From Streptomyces hayashii (lineage in GTDB: Bacteria > Actinomycetota > Actinomycetes > Streptomycetales > Streptomycetaceae), in contig NZ_JAHHIU010000159.1 of NCBI RefSeq assembly GCF_024539815.1, forward strand, positions 1-32,282: DNA of 32,282 nt, read 5' to 3'. The notes under the pieces are model-generated. The model was not told the origin of the DNA, searched no databases, and was given only the letters and a program-made list of their open reading frames with translations. The position numbers were made by a program, and so were the translations under genes. Numbering within the stretch: the stretch's first letter is position 1; the number at the start of each line of letters is the position of its first letter. Of the stretch, positions 24,506 through 32,142 are shown in pieces.

Positions 24506-27500
24506 GTGTCCCCGCACCCCACCACGACGGGCGCTCCGGACGAGGCGCTCGTCGCGCTCACCGATCCGGCCGGGCCCTACCTCATCGGCGTACGGCACCA
24601 CGCGCCCTCGCTGGCCGCCGCCGTGCCCGCGCTTCTGGACGAGGCCGAGCCGGACGTGCTGCTCGTCGAGCTGCCGGCCGAGATGCAGGAATGGCTCCCC
24701 TGGCTCGGGCACGCGCAGACCCGGGCCCCGGTCGCGCTCGCCGCCGCTCCCGGCGACGCCAGGAGCGGCGGGAGCCCGGCGTTCTATCCGTTCGCCGACT
24801 TCTCGCCCGAGCTGGCCGCCGTGCGCTGGGCCGCCCGGCACGACGTCCCGGTAATCGCCTGCGACCTGCCCCTCGCCGACCGGGCATGGGGCGAGGGGCG
24901 CGACGGCCCGGCGTCGGGAGAGCCCTTCGGGCTCGCCGGAGCGCTGCGGGCCCGCCTCACGGGCCGCCCGGGGGACGACCTGTGGGACCGGCTCGTCGAG
25001 GCGGCCGCACCGGGCTCGCCGCCCGAGGCGCTGCGCCGGGCCGCGCTCCTGACGGGGTGGGCGCTGCGCGAGGACGCGGCCGCCTCGGGCGGGGTGGCAG
25101 AGCTGGACCTGCGGCGGGAGCGGTGGATGCGGTCCCGGATCGCCGAGGCCACCGCAGCGGGCGAGCGGGCCGCCGTGCTGGTCGGCGCGTTCCACGCGCC
25201 GGCGCTGAGCGGCCCGGCTTCGGCCCGGCTCGCGGCGCCCGCCCCGGCCGACGTGGCCGCCGCCCGCGCCGGCGTCCATGACGACGTCTGCGCCACGGTC
25301 CACGACGACGTCTGCGCCGAGGCCGACGCCGAGTCCCACGCCCCGGCCGCAGCGCGGCACGACGCCGTCGGCACGCGGCGGGACACCTGGGTCACCTCTC
25401 TGATCCCGTACGCCTACCACCTGCTGGACGAGCGCTCCGGGTACCCGGCCGGCATCCGGGATCCGGAATGGCAGGAGATGGTGCTCCGGGCCGCCGGTGA
25501 CCCCGCCGCCCTGGAGGAGGCGCTGACGCGGGCGGCCGTGCGGGTGTGCGCGGAACTGCGCGGTCTGGGACATCCGTCCGGGCCGGCGGACGCCCGGGAG
25601 ATCAGCCGGCTCGCCTCGGACCTGGCCCGGTTGCGCGGGCTGCCCGCGGCGGGCCGGGGCGAATTGGTCGAGGCGGTGCAGACGGTCCTCGCCCAGGGCG
25701 AGCCCTACGGGCGGGGCAGGGCCGTCGCGCGGGCGATGGAGCGGGTGCTGATCGGCACGCGCACGGGACGGCCGGCCCCGGACGCGCCGCGCAGCGGGCT
25801 CGCCCCGGCGGTCGAGGCCGAGGTCGCCGCGCTGGGCCTGCCGGGGCCGGAGAGCTCCTCGGGCGCCGCCCGGGACCTGCGGCTCGACCCCCTGCGCTCC
25901 GACCTCGACCGGCGCCGTGAACTGCTGCTGCGCAGGCTGACGGTGTGCGGGGTGCCGTACGGCGAGCCGAAGGACGTCGTCGGCGCGGGCGGCGCCCAGG
26001 CCCTCACCTCCCGCTGGGAAGCGCGCTGGACGCCCGCCACGGCGGCCGTGCTGAGCGCCGCCGGGGTCCGCGGCGTGACCCCGGCCCAGGCCGCCGAGGG
26101 TGTGCTGCGCGAACGGCGACGCGCGGAGCTGGAGGAGGGCGGACCGACGGCCGCGCAGGTTCTGCGAGGACTCGCGGAGGCCGCGGAGTGCGGGCTCGAC
26201 GCGCTCACCGACGAGCGGCTCGACGATGTCGCCGACGTGGTGCCGCAGGCCGGCACGCTGCCCGAACTGCTCGCCGCGCTCTCCCTGTCGGACCGGCTGC
26301 GGGCCGGTCACGTGGCAGGACTGGGGCCCGACGACGGCCGTGCGGCCCGGACGACGGCCGTCGCCGAAGTGCTCACCGCGGCGGCCGTGCGCCAGGTGGA
26401 CGGTCTGACCGGCTCCGAGGACCCTGCCGACGCGCACGCCCTGCTCGAACTCGCCCATCGCGCAGACCTCGTAGGCGGCATCCGGCTCGTCGACGCCCTC
26501 GCCCGGCTGGCCGCCGAAGGCTCCCCGCTGATGCGCGGCGCCGCCGGAGCCGTCCGGGTGCTGCTGGGTCAGGAGGACGCCCGGGTCTTCGGCGACCGGG
26601 TGGCGTCCTGGGTCGACGGTGCGGTCGACGCCGAGTCCCGGTCGGGTCTGACCGCCCGGCTGAGCGGCCTGCTGACCGCCGCCGGACCGCTGCTGGAGGC
26701 GGCGGCTCCGGCCCTGGAGCCGCTGCTCGACCGTGTGTCGGAGCTGCCCGACCGGCAGTTCCTGGACCGGCTTCCGGCGTTGCGCGGGGGCTTCGACACC
26801 CTCAGCCCGGCGGCCCGCGATCGTCTGCTGGCTTCCGTGGAGGAGCGCCTGGGCGCCGGACGCGTGGCCGACACCGACGGCCTGGACCCGGCCGCCCTCG
26901 CCGTCTGGGCGGGGGCGGACCTGGCCGCCCGCGCCGCCCTGCGGTCGCTGGGACTGCTGCCCCCGCGGGGCGTCGACGCACACGCGTCCACCGGACCCGC
27001 GCTCACGGAAGCCGCGTCCACCCCGCAGCCGTCCACCCCTCCCCCGTCGCCCCGACCAGCGTCCGCCTCGCCCTCGTCCGCCCGGCCTGCGGCCTCTGGA
27101 CGCGCGTCCACCGATCCGCCGGCCGTCCCCGCACCCGTCCCCGCCCTTCACGCACCCGCACCCGCCGCCCGGCACGTGGTCGGCGCGGCCGGGGAGGGCT
27201 TCGGCGTCGGGCAGGGGCGGGAGCCGGGAGGAGGTCCGGAAGAAGGCCCCGGAGAGGTGGGCCCGGAAGAGACCGCGGGAGAGGACCGCTTCCTCGCACC
27301 CGCCGACCGCTGGCGGCTCGTCCTGGGGCGACGCGCCGACCGACTCCCGCCCGCCGCCCGCCCGTTGGCCACGGCCCTGGACGAGCTGTACGGCAGCGGG
27401 CGCGGCGAGGGCAGCCGGGGAGACCTGTCGGGCCGAGGGGCGGCCGGCGGCCGGGAGGCTCCGTATCCGGGGGTGCGCGAGTGGTCACAGGAGCTCGCCG

Positions 27501-28396
27501 CGCTCTTCGGGCCGGGCATCCGGGAGGAGGTGCTGGCGACGGCCGCGGCGGCGGGCCGCGACGATGTGCTCGCCGAGCTGGACGCCGACAGCGTGCGCCC
27601 CTCGGTCGATCTGCTGCGCACCGTGCTGCGGCACGCGGGCGGACTGCCCGAAGCCCGGCTGGCCGCGCTGCGCCCGCTCGTGCGCCGGCTGGTGGAGGCG
27701 CTGACCCGGCAGCTGGCCACCCGGCTGCGTCCCGCACTGCACGGCACGGCACTGCCGCGGCCCAGCCGCCGTCCGGGCGGCGGACTGGACCTGCCCCGGA
27801 CCCTGCGGGCCAATCTGGCGACCGCGCGGCGCGGACCGGACGGCACGGTACGGGTCGTCCCCGAGCACCCGGTGTTCCGTGCGCGGGCCCGCCGGTCGGC
27901 CGACTGGCGACTGATCCTCGTGACGGACGTGTCGGGGTCCATGGAGGCGTCCACCGTGTGGGCGGCGCTCACCGCCTCGGTGCTCGCCGGGGTGCCGACC
28001 CTGTCCACCCACTTCCTGGCCTTCTCCACCGAGGTCATCGACCTTACCGGCCATGTCGAGGACCCGTTGTCGTTGCTGCTGGAGGTCAGCGTGGGCGGTG
28101 GTACGCACATCGCGGCGGGCCTGCGGCACGCCCGCGAGCTGGTCACCGTGCCGTCGCGCACTCTGGTGGTGGTCGTCAGCGACTTCGAGGAGGGCTACCC
28201 CCTCGGCGGGCTTCTCGCCGAGGTGCGTGCGCTGGTCGGGGCGGGCTGCCACGTGCTGGGCTGCGCGAGCCTCGACGACTCCGGCCGGCCGCGCTACTCC
28301 ACGGGCGTCGCGGGTCGGCTCGTCGCAGCCGGCATGCCCGTCGCCGCTCTCAGTCCGCTCGAACTGGCCCGCTGGGTAGGGGAGAAGATCGCATGA
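24506..28396 (+). CDS. DUF5682-vWA fusion protein (YehM-YehP-like), 1296 residues
   Basis: The N-terminal part begins with Y-L-I-G-V-R-H-H-A-P-S (25-35) and L-L-V-E-L-P-A-E, diagnostic of DUF5682 (YehM), perhaps distantly related to the TraB/EreA-like fold. It continues as a helical region to about 828. A Pro/Ser/Ala-rich linker of about 95 residues follows. The C-terminal part (about 925-1296) is a CoxE/YehP-type vWA domain with a complete MIDAS metal site: D-x-S-x-S at Asp1141, Ser1143 and Ser1145, Thr1200 in G-G-G-T-H, and Asp1226 in V-S-D-F. The GTG start is supported by GGAGGG at 24491-24496, 9 bases upstream; an ATG at 24470 would overlap the ATPase gene. It probably bridges the ATPase and the target through the vWA domain. 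Confidence 0.88.
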   Translation: MSPHPTTTGAPDEALVALTDPAGPYLIGVRHHAPSLAAAVPALLDEAEPDVLLVELPAEMQEWLPWLGHAQTRAPVALAAAPGDARSGGSPAFYPFADFSPELAAVRWAARHDVPVIACDLPLADRAWGEGRDGPASGEPFGLAGALRARLTGRPGDDLWDRLVEAAAPGSPPEALRRAALLTGWALREDAAASGGVAELDLRRERWMRSRIAEATAAGERAAVLVGAFHAPALSGPASARLAAPAPADVAAARAGVHDDVCATVHDDVCAEADAESHAPAAARHDAVGTRRDTWVTSLIPYAYHLLDERSGYPAGIRDPEWQEMVLRAAGDPAALEEALTRAAVRVCAELRGLGHPSGPADAREISRLASDLARLRGLPAAGRGELVEAVQTVLAQGEPYGRGRAVARAMERVLIGTRTGRPAPDAPRSGLAPAVEAEVAALGLPGPESSSGAARDLRLDPLRSDLDRRRELLLRRLTVCGVPYGEPKDVVGAGGAQALTSRWEARWTPATAAVLSAAGVRGVTPAQAAEGVLRERRRAELEEGGPTAAQVLRGLAEAAECGLDALTDERLDDVADVVPQAGTLPELLAALSLSDRLRAGHVAGLGPDDGRAARTTAVAEVLTAAAVRQVDGLTGSEDPADAHALLELAHRADLVGGIRLVDALARLAAEGSPLMRGAAGAVRVLLGQEDARVFGDRVASWVDGAVDAESRSGLTARLSGLLTAAGPLLEAAAPALEPLLDRVSELPDRQFLDRLPALRGGFDTLSPAARDRLLASVEERLGAGRVADTDGLDPAALAVWAGADLAARAALRSLGLLPPRGVDAHASTGPALTEAASTPQPSTPPPSPRPASASPSSARPAASGRASTDPPAVPAPVPALHAPAPAARHVVGAAGEGFGVGQGREPGGGPEEGPGEVGPEETAGEDRFLAPADRWRLVLGRRADRLPPAARPLATALDELYGSGRGEGSRGDLSGRGAAGGREAPYPGVREWSQELAALFGPGIREEVLATAAAAGRDDVLAELDADSVRPSVDLLRTVLRHAGGLPEARLAALRPLVRRLVEALTRQLATRLRPALHGTALPRPSRRPGGGLDLPRTLRANLATARRGPDGTVRVVPEHPVFRARARRSADWRLILVTDVSGSMEASTVWAALTASVLAGVPTLSTHFLAFSTEVIDLTGHVEDPLSLLLEVSVGGGTHIAAGLRHARELVTVPSRTLVVVVSDFEEGYPLGGLLAEVRALVGAGCHVLGCASLDDSGRPRYSTGVAGRLVAAGMPVAALSPLELARWVGEKIA
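25274..25321. repeat. 24-bp in-frame tandem duplication
   Basis: Two adjacent 24-base units (25274-25297 and 25298-25321) are nearly identical and encode V-H-D-D-V-C-A followed by Thr and Glu respectively. The duplication lies in a low-conservation-looking part of the DUF5682 region and may be recent. The His/Asp/Cys content is unusual for this protein. Confidence 0.85.
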
Positions 28397-30297
28397 GCCA
28401 GGGCCTGTTGCCGCCGGTCGCGCCGTCCGTCACCGCCGAACTCGTCGAGGCGCTCTCACCCCGGCTGCGCAAGCGGCTGGACGCGGGGGTCGCCAAACTG
28501 GCGGCTCGTCCGGTGATCCGGGAGGGCGACACGATACGGATCGCCCTCGACGACGACACCGAGCTGGAACTGCACGTCGTGGGCGGCACGGTGACCAGCG
28601 CGGACGCGATCCGCTGCGGGTGCCTGCTCGCCCCGGACTGTCTGCACCGAGCGGCGGCGGCCTCGGCCGCACCGGTCGACACGTCCGTCCCTCCTGCCGT
28701 CTCCTCCTCGCCCTCTGGCTCTCCCTCTGTCGCGCCCTCTCCCTCCGACTCGGCCCCTGCCTTTGCCTCTGCTTCTGCTTCTGCCTCGCCCTCTGGCTCC
28801 GCCCCCGCTTCCGTCCCTGCGCAGGAGGGGGGTTCAGAGAGCGCGGGCGTGCCGGAGCCGACGGAGACCGAGGCCGCTCTTCCCGGCCAACTCGTGGCCG
28901 CTCGGGCCGTGTTCGACGCCGTCGCCGCCATGCTGGACGCCGGCGCGGACGGATCGGGCGCCGTGCTCCAGGCGGAGCTCCTGCGCGCCGCGCACACCGC
29001 GCGGCTCGCGGGACTCCCCCGGGCCGCCGCGTCGGCGGTCTCCGTGGTCAACGAGGTGCGCGCGGCCCGCTCCGCCGACCCCGCGCACCGGCTGCCCGAT
29101 CTGGTCGAAGCCCTGCGTGCCGTCCTGGGCGTTGCCCACCGGCTGCCGGCGGCGCGCGGCCCGGAGCTGGCCGAACTGCGCGGCACGGTACGGCAGCCCT
29201 ACACCCCGGACGGTTCCCTGCGCCTGTACGGGCTCTTCTCGGAGCCCATACTCACGGTGACCGGGTACGCGGGCGCGGTCACCTGGACCGCGGACGCCGA
29301 AGGCCGCCTCTACACGGTCTCCGATGTGGCGCCCGGCGGGCCCGGCCGGGCGACGGGCGCAGCCGACCGCGCCGTCCGCATCGGCGACACCGCTCTGACC
29401 CATCGTGAACTGTCGCGCGCGGGGCTCGCGGTCACCGGGGCGACCGTCTCCCCGACCGGTCGGCTGGGTGCGGGGGCCGGGGTGCGGGCGGTGCGCGCCG
29501 GCGGCGCCGCCTGGAGCGCCGGGCCACTCGACCGGCTGTGGGCGACGCCCGTCGCCGAGCAGGTCGCCCGGGCTCTCCGAGGCGCCCATGACCTGCTGTT
29601 CCTGGACGTCACCCTGGCGGGCACGGTCCGTGAGGCCACGGGCGACTGTCTGCTGGCCGACTGCGCCGGTCTCGCGCTGCGACTCGTGACGGCTCACCAG
29701 GACCCGGCGCTGCCGTACCGCGACAACCTCCGTCTGCTGGCCGCCGCCCGGGGCAGTCGGCTGCGGATCGTGGCCCGGCTCGTTCCGGGTCCGCTGCCGC
29801 GCGCGCTGCTGCTCGCCGCCGAACACCCGGCCGACCCAGACGCCCGGGTCGACCTGGGGCTGGATCGTCTCCAGAACGGGGACCTGCCCACGGCGCCCCA
29901 CCTGCCCACGGCGGCGGGCGCGCCCGCCCCGACCCGCACGGCGGACGAGGCCCCTTTGCACCTTCTGCGCCGCCGGGTGCACCAGGCGGTCTCCGGGGGC
30001 CGCCGGGTGCTCGCCTTCCCGGCCGGCGCGACCGGCGACGGCACGCGTCTGCGCCGCGTCGGCCTGGGCACCGCGGCCGACCTTCTCGACGAGTTGCACG
30101 CGGCCGCGGCGGACCGTTCACGAGACGCCTTCGGCCGTCTGCTCCCGGCCGACACGGACCGGTTCGCCCGGGCCTGGCTGGCTTCGTCGGTCTACGCGGC
30201 CGAGGCCGAACGGGCTCTGTGCGCCGCGGCGTGGGGCGCTGACGGCATGGCGGCGACCGTGTCTCGCCGAACCCGGTCGGCCGAGCCGGCCAACTAG
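28393..30297 (+). CDS. SWIM zinc-finger protein (YehQ-like)
   Basis: 634 residues. Residues 40-90 form a SWIM module: a beta-rich lead (I-R-E-G-D-T-I-R-I-A-L) followed by the zinc ligands C-x-C...C-x-H at Cys75, Cys77, Cys83 and His85. SWIM domains bind DNA or protein partners. A Ser/Pro/Ala-rich stretch (about 95-160) separates it from a C-terminal region of about 470 residues with mixed beta and helix (L-Y-G-L-F-S-E-P-I, V-T-W-T-A-D-A-E-G-R-L-Y) and no motif I recognise. The ATG lies in an ATGA overlap with the vWA gene. It closes the operon; the E. coli yehP-yehQ pair has the same order. It may supply target binding for the MoxR/vWA machine. Confidence 0.85.
   Translation: MSQGLLPPVAPSVTAELVEALSPRLRKRLDAGVAKLAARPVIREGDTIRIALDDDTELELHVVGGTVTSADAIRCGCLLAPDCLHRAAAASAAPVDTSVPPAVSSSPSGSPSVAPSPSDSAPAFASASASASPSGSAPASVPAQEGGSESAGVPEPTETEAALPGQLVAARAVFDAVAAMLDAGADGSGAVLQAELLRAAHTARLAGLPRAAASAVSVVNEVRAARSADPAHRLPDLVEALRAVLGVAHRLPAARGPELAELRGTVRQPYTPDGSLRLYGLFSEPILTVTGYAGAVTWTADAEGRLYTVSDVAPGGPGRATGAADRAVRIGDTALTHRELSRAGLAVTGATVSPTGRLGAGAGVRAVRAGGAAWSAGPLDRLWATPVAEQVARALRGAHDLLFLDVTLAGTVREATGDCLLADCAGLALRLVTAHQDPALPYRDNLRLLAAARGSRLRIVARLVPGPLPRALLLAAEHPADPDARVDLGLDRLQNGDLPTAPHLPTAAGAPAPTRTADEAPLHLLRRRVHQAVSGGRRVLAFPAGATGDGTRLRRVGLGTAADLLDELHAAAADRSRDAFGRLLPADTDRFARAWLASSVYAAEAERALCAAAWGADGMAATVSRRTRSAEPAN
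28676..28845. repeat. Low-complexity Ser/Pro/Ala coding tract with unusual T-ending codons
   Basis: This part of the SWIM gene is pyrimidine-rich, with recurring CCCTCT/GCCTCT/GCTTCT units. It uses TCT, GCT, CCT and TTT codons that are rare elsewhere in the window. It encodes a flexible Ser/Pro/Ala linker and looks like expansion of short simple repeats. Confidence 0.75.
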
Positions 30298-30370
30298 GCC
30301 AGGATCTGACCTCTATCGCTCCTATGGTGGTCCTACGACCGCGAACAGCACTCACGGAAGAAGGCGACCC

Positions 30371-30925
30371 ATGAGCAAGAGCACCTCCCTCGACGAGACC
30401 GCCGCAGCGCCGACCGTCAGCCGCGAGCGCGCCGACCTGCTGGAGGCGCTCGCCAAGCAGCGGCACTTCCTGCGCTTCACCGCCCGCGAGCTCACCGACG
30501 AACAGGCGGGAGAGCGGACCACGGTCAGCGAGCTCTGCATCGGCGGGCTGATCAAGCACGTGAGCGCGACCGAACGAGGCTGGGTGGACTTCATCCTCGA
30601 AGGCCCGGCGGCCATGGGCGACTTCAGCGCCATGACCGAGGCCGACTTCGCCGCGCGGGCCGACGAGTTCCGGATGCTGCCCGGCGAGACGCTGGCCGGC
30701 GTGGTCAAGGAGTACGAGGAGGTGGCCGACCGCACCGACGCGCTGGTCGCGTCCCTGCCCGACCTGGACGCCGCCCACCCGCTGCCGAACGCTCCGTGGT
30801 TCGAGCCGGGCGTGCAGTGGTCCGCCCGCCGGGTTCTGCTGCACATCGTCGCGGAGACCGCCCAGCATGCCGGTCACGCCGACATCATCCGCGAGGCCCT
30901 GGACGGCTCCAAGAGCATGGGCTGA
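30371..30925 (+). CDS. DinB / DUF664 family protein
   Basis: A 184-residue four-helix-bundle protein of the DinB/DUF664 group, whose members include metal-dependent thiol transferases that use mycothiol or bacillithiol. Likely metal ligands are His63 (I-K-H-V) and the C-terminal pair His166/His169 in A-E-T-A-Q-H-A-G-H-A-D-I-I-R-E. Trp71 and Trp150 are typical packing residues. No signal peptide is present. A GGAAGAAGG stretch precedes the ATG by about 8 bases. TATGGT at 30323-30328 could be a -10 for its own promoter, separating it from the SWIM gene 73 bases upstream. Substrate and activity are not predictable from the sequence. Confidence 0.9.
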   Translation: MSKSTSLDETAAAPTVSRERADLLEALAKQRHFLRFTARELTDEQAGERTTVSELCIGGLIKHVSATERGWVDFILEGPAAMGDFSAMTEADFAARADEFRMLPGETLAGVVKEYEEVADRTDALVASLPDLDAAHPLPNAPWFEPGVQWSARRVLLHIVAETAQHAGHADIIREALDGSKSMG

Positions 30926-30928
30926 GCA

Positions 30929-30960
30929 TCGGCCCACCGCGGGCCCGGGCGATGGGCCGA
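30929..30960. terminator. Possible hairpin terminator after the DinB gene
   Basis: TCGGCCCA (30929-30936) and TGGGCCGA (30953-30960) pair over 8 bases around a 16-base GC-rich loop, four bases after the DinB stop. There is no T tract, as is common in Streptomyces terminators, so the call is tentative. Confidence 0.4.
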
Positions 30961-31032
30961 GGATCCACGCACCCACCGTGCGGGCCCGGGCGCCATGCGT
31001 CCGAGGCTCGCACGGTCCGGTGGTGCCCGCCC

Positions 31033-31062
31033 TTGACGCCCTTCTGTGTGACCGGTCACAAT
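31033..31062 (+). promoter_or_regulatory. Candidate promoter of the LacI-family gene
   Basis: TTGACG (31033-31038) and CACAAT (31057-31062) are 18 bases apart. The -10 ends 6 bases before the ATG at 31069 and there is no Shine-Dalgarno, so transcription probably starts at the initiation codon. The spacer and -10 are covered by a perfect operator-like palindrome. Confidence 0.5.
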
Positions 31063-31087
31063 TCTGGCATGAACGCGACCGGTCACA
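31047..31087. promoter_or_regulatory. LacI-type operator pair around the regulator's start codon
   Basis: TGTGACCGGTCACA (31047-31060) is a perfect 14-bp palindrome with the central CG typical of LacI-family operators. Eleven of its bases, GACCGGTCACA, recur at 31077-31087 inside the first codons of the gene, 27 bases downstream. The two sites flank the predicted transcription start, which strongly suggests autorepression. Confidence 0.65.
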
Positions 31088-32106
31088 CAGCGCGTCCCGC
31101 GAGCATCCGGGACGTGGCGACAGCGGCCGGGGTCTCCTACCAGACCGTCTCCCGGGTGATCAACGACCATCCCAGCGTCAAGGCGGCGACCCGTGAACGC
31201 GTGCTCGCCGCCATCGACGAGCTCGGTTTCCGGCGCAACGCCACCGCGTTCGCCCTGGCCCGTGGGCGCAGCCGCGCCGTGACCGTGCTCACGGCCGACA
31301 CCATCCACTACGGATACGCCTCGATCCTCCAGGGCATCGAGGAGGCCGCCCGCGCCGCTTCCTACACGGTCGGGATCGGAGTCCTGGAATCGGCGGAGAA
31401 GTCCGCGGTCGCCGCCGTGGTCCAGCGCGCGGCGGACACGGGCGGCGGGTCGATCGTGATCGCTTACGACCCGGCCGGCGTCCGGGCGTTGAACGCGGTC
31501 CCCGCCGAACTGCCCGTCGTCGGCGTGGTCGAGACCCCCGCGGGCCCACCCGCCGACGACCGCCCGCGGGTGTGGACCGACGACCGTGAGGCCGCCCGTG
31601 AAGCGACCCGGCACCTGCTCGCCCTGGGCCACGAGACCGTGCACTACGTGGCGATCCCGTCCAGCACCCGGCGCACCGGGGCCCGCAGCGCCGGCTGGCG
31701 CGACGCCCTCCGCGAGGCGGGAGCGCCGCGACCGCGACCGCTCCAGGGCGGCTGGAGCCCGGCGGACGGTCGTGCCGCGGGCCGCAGGCTCGCCGCGGAC
31801 CCGGCCGTCACCGCCATCCTGTGCGGCAACGACGACCTCGCGCTCGGCGTGCTGCGCGCCCTGCACGAGGCCGGCCGGTCCGTGCCGGGCGAGGTCAGTG
31901 TGGCCGGCTTCGACGACGCCCCGCACGCCGCCCATCTCACGCCGTCCCTGACGACCGTACGTCTGGACTTCACCGGCCTCGGCCGGTCCGCCTTCGCCTT
32001 GTTGCACGGGGTGCTGGAGGAGTCGGCGCAGATCGCCCCGCACCCCGTCTCCGCGCCGGAGCTGGTGGTCCGGGAGAGTTCGGGGGTCGCTCCGGCCCGG
32101 GACTGA
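31069..32106 (+). CDS. LacI family transcriptional regulator
   Basis: 345 residues. The N-terminal LacI HTH and hinge helix cover about residues 10-68 (S-I-R-D-V-A-T-A-A-G-V-S-Y-Q-T-V-S-R-V-I-N, then P-S-V, T-R-E-R-V, I-D-E-L-G-F and an R-N-A-T-A-F-A-L-A hinge). The rest is a periplasmic-binding-protein-like sugar sensor ending with G-N-D-D-L-A-L-G-V, S-V-A-G-F-D-D-A-P, and L-T-T-V-R-L-D, all family hallmarks. It probably represses sugar-use genes, perhaps just downstream of the window, until its ligand binds. The ATG at 31069 is chosen because the frame's longer form lacks coding features and a -10 box ends 6 bases upstream. An operator-like palindrome over the promoter suggests autorepression. 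Confidence 0.94.
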   Translation: MNATGHTARPASIRDVATAAGVSYQTVSRVINDHPSVKAATRERVLAAIDELGFRRNATAFALARGRSRAVTVLTADTIHYGYASILQGIEEAARAASYTVGIGVLESAEKSAVAAVVQRAADTGGGSIVIAYDPAGVRALNAVPAELPVVGVVETPAGPPADDRPRVWTDDREAAREATRHLLALGHETVHYVAIPSSTRRTGARSAGWRDALREAGAPRPRPLQGGWSPADGRAAGRRLAADPAVTAILCGNDDLALGVLRALHEAGRSVPGEVSVAGFDDAPHAAHLTPSLTTVRLDFTGLGRSAFALLHGVLEESAQIAPHPVSAPELVVRESSGVAPARD

Positions 32107-32118
32107 ACGCCGCCACGA

Positions 32119-32142
32119 CGCCCCCGCACACGCCCCCGCACA
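32119..32142. repeat. 12-bp tandem duplication in the 3' flank of the LacI gene
   Basis: CGCCCCCGCACA occurs twice head to tail (32119-32130, 32131-32142), 12 bases after the LacI stop. The rest of this flank to the window end (to 32282) shows only a short palindrome GTACGGgCCGTAC at 32176-32188 and no supported gene. Confidence 0.8.

Noticed and set aside
25945..30297. Plus-strand frame that would fuse vWA-gene shadow sequence to the SWIM gene
   Set aside because: Upstream of 28393 it reads the vWA gene out of frame as Arg-rich nonsense; the true start is the ATG in the ATGA overlap.
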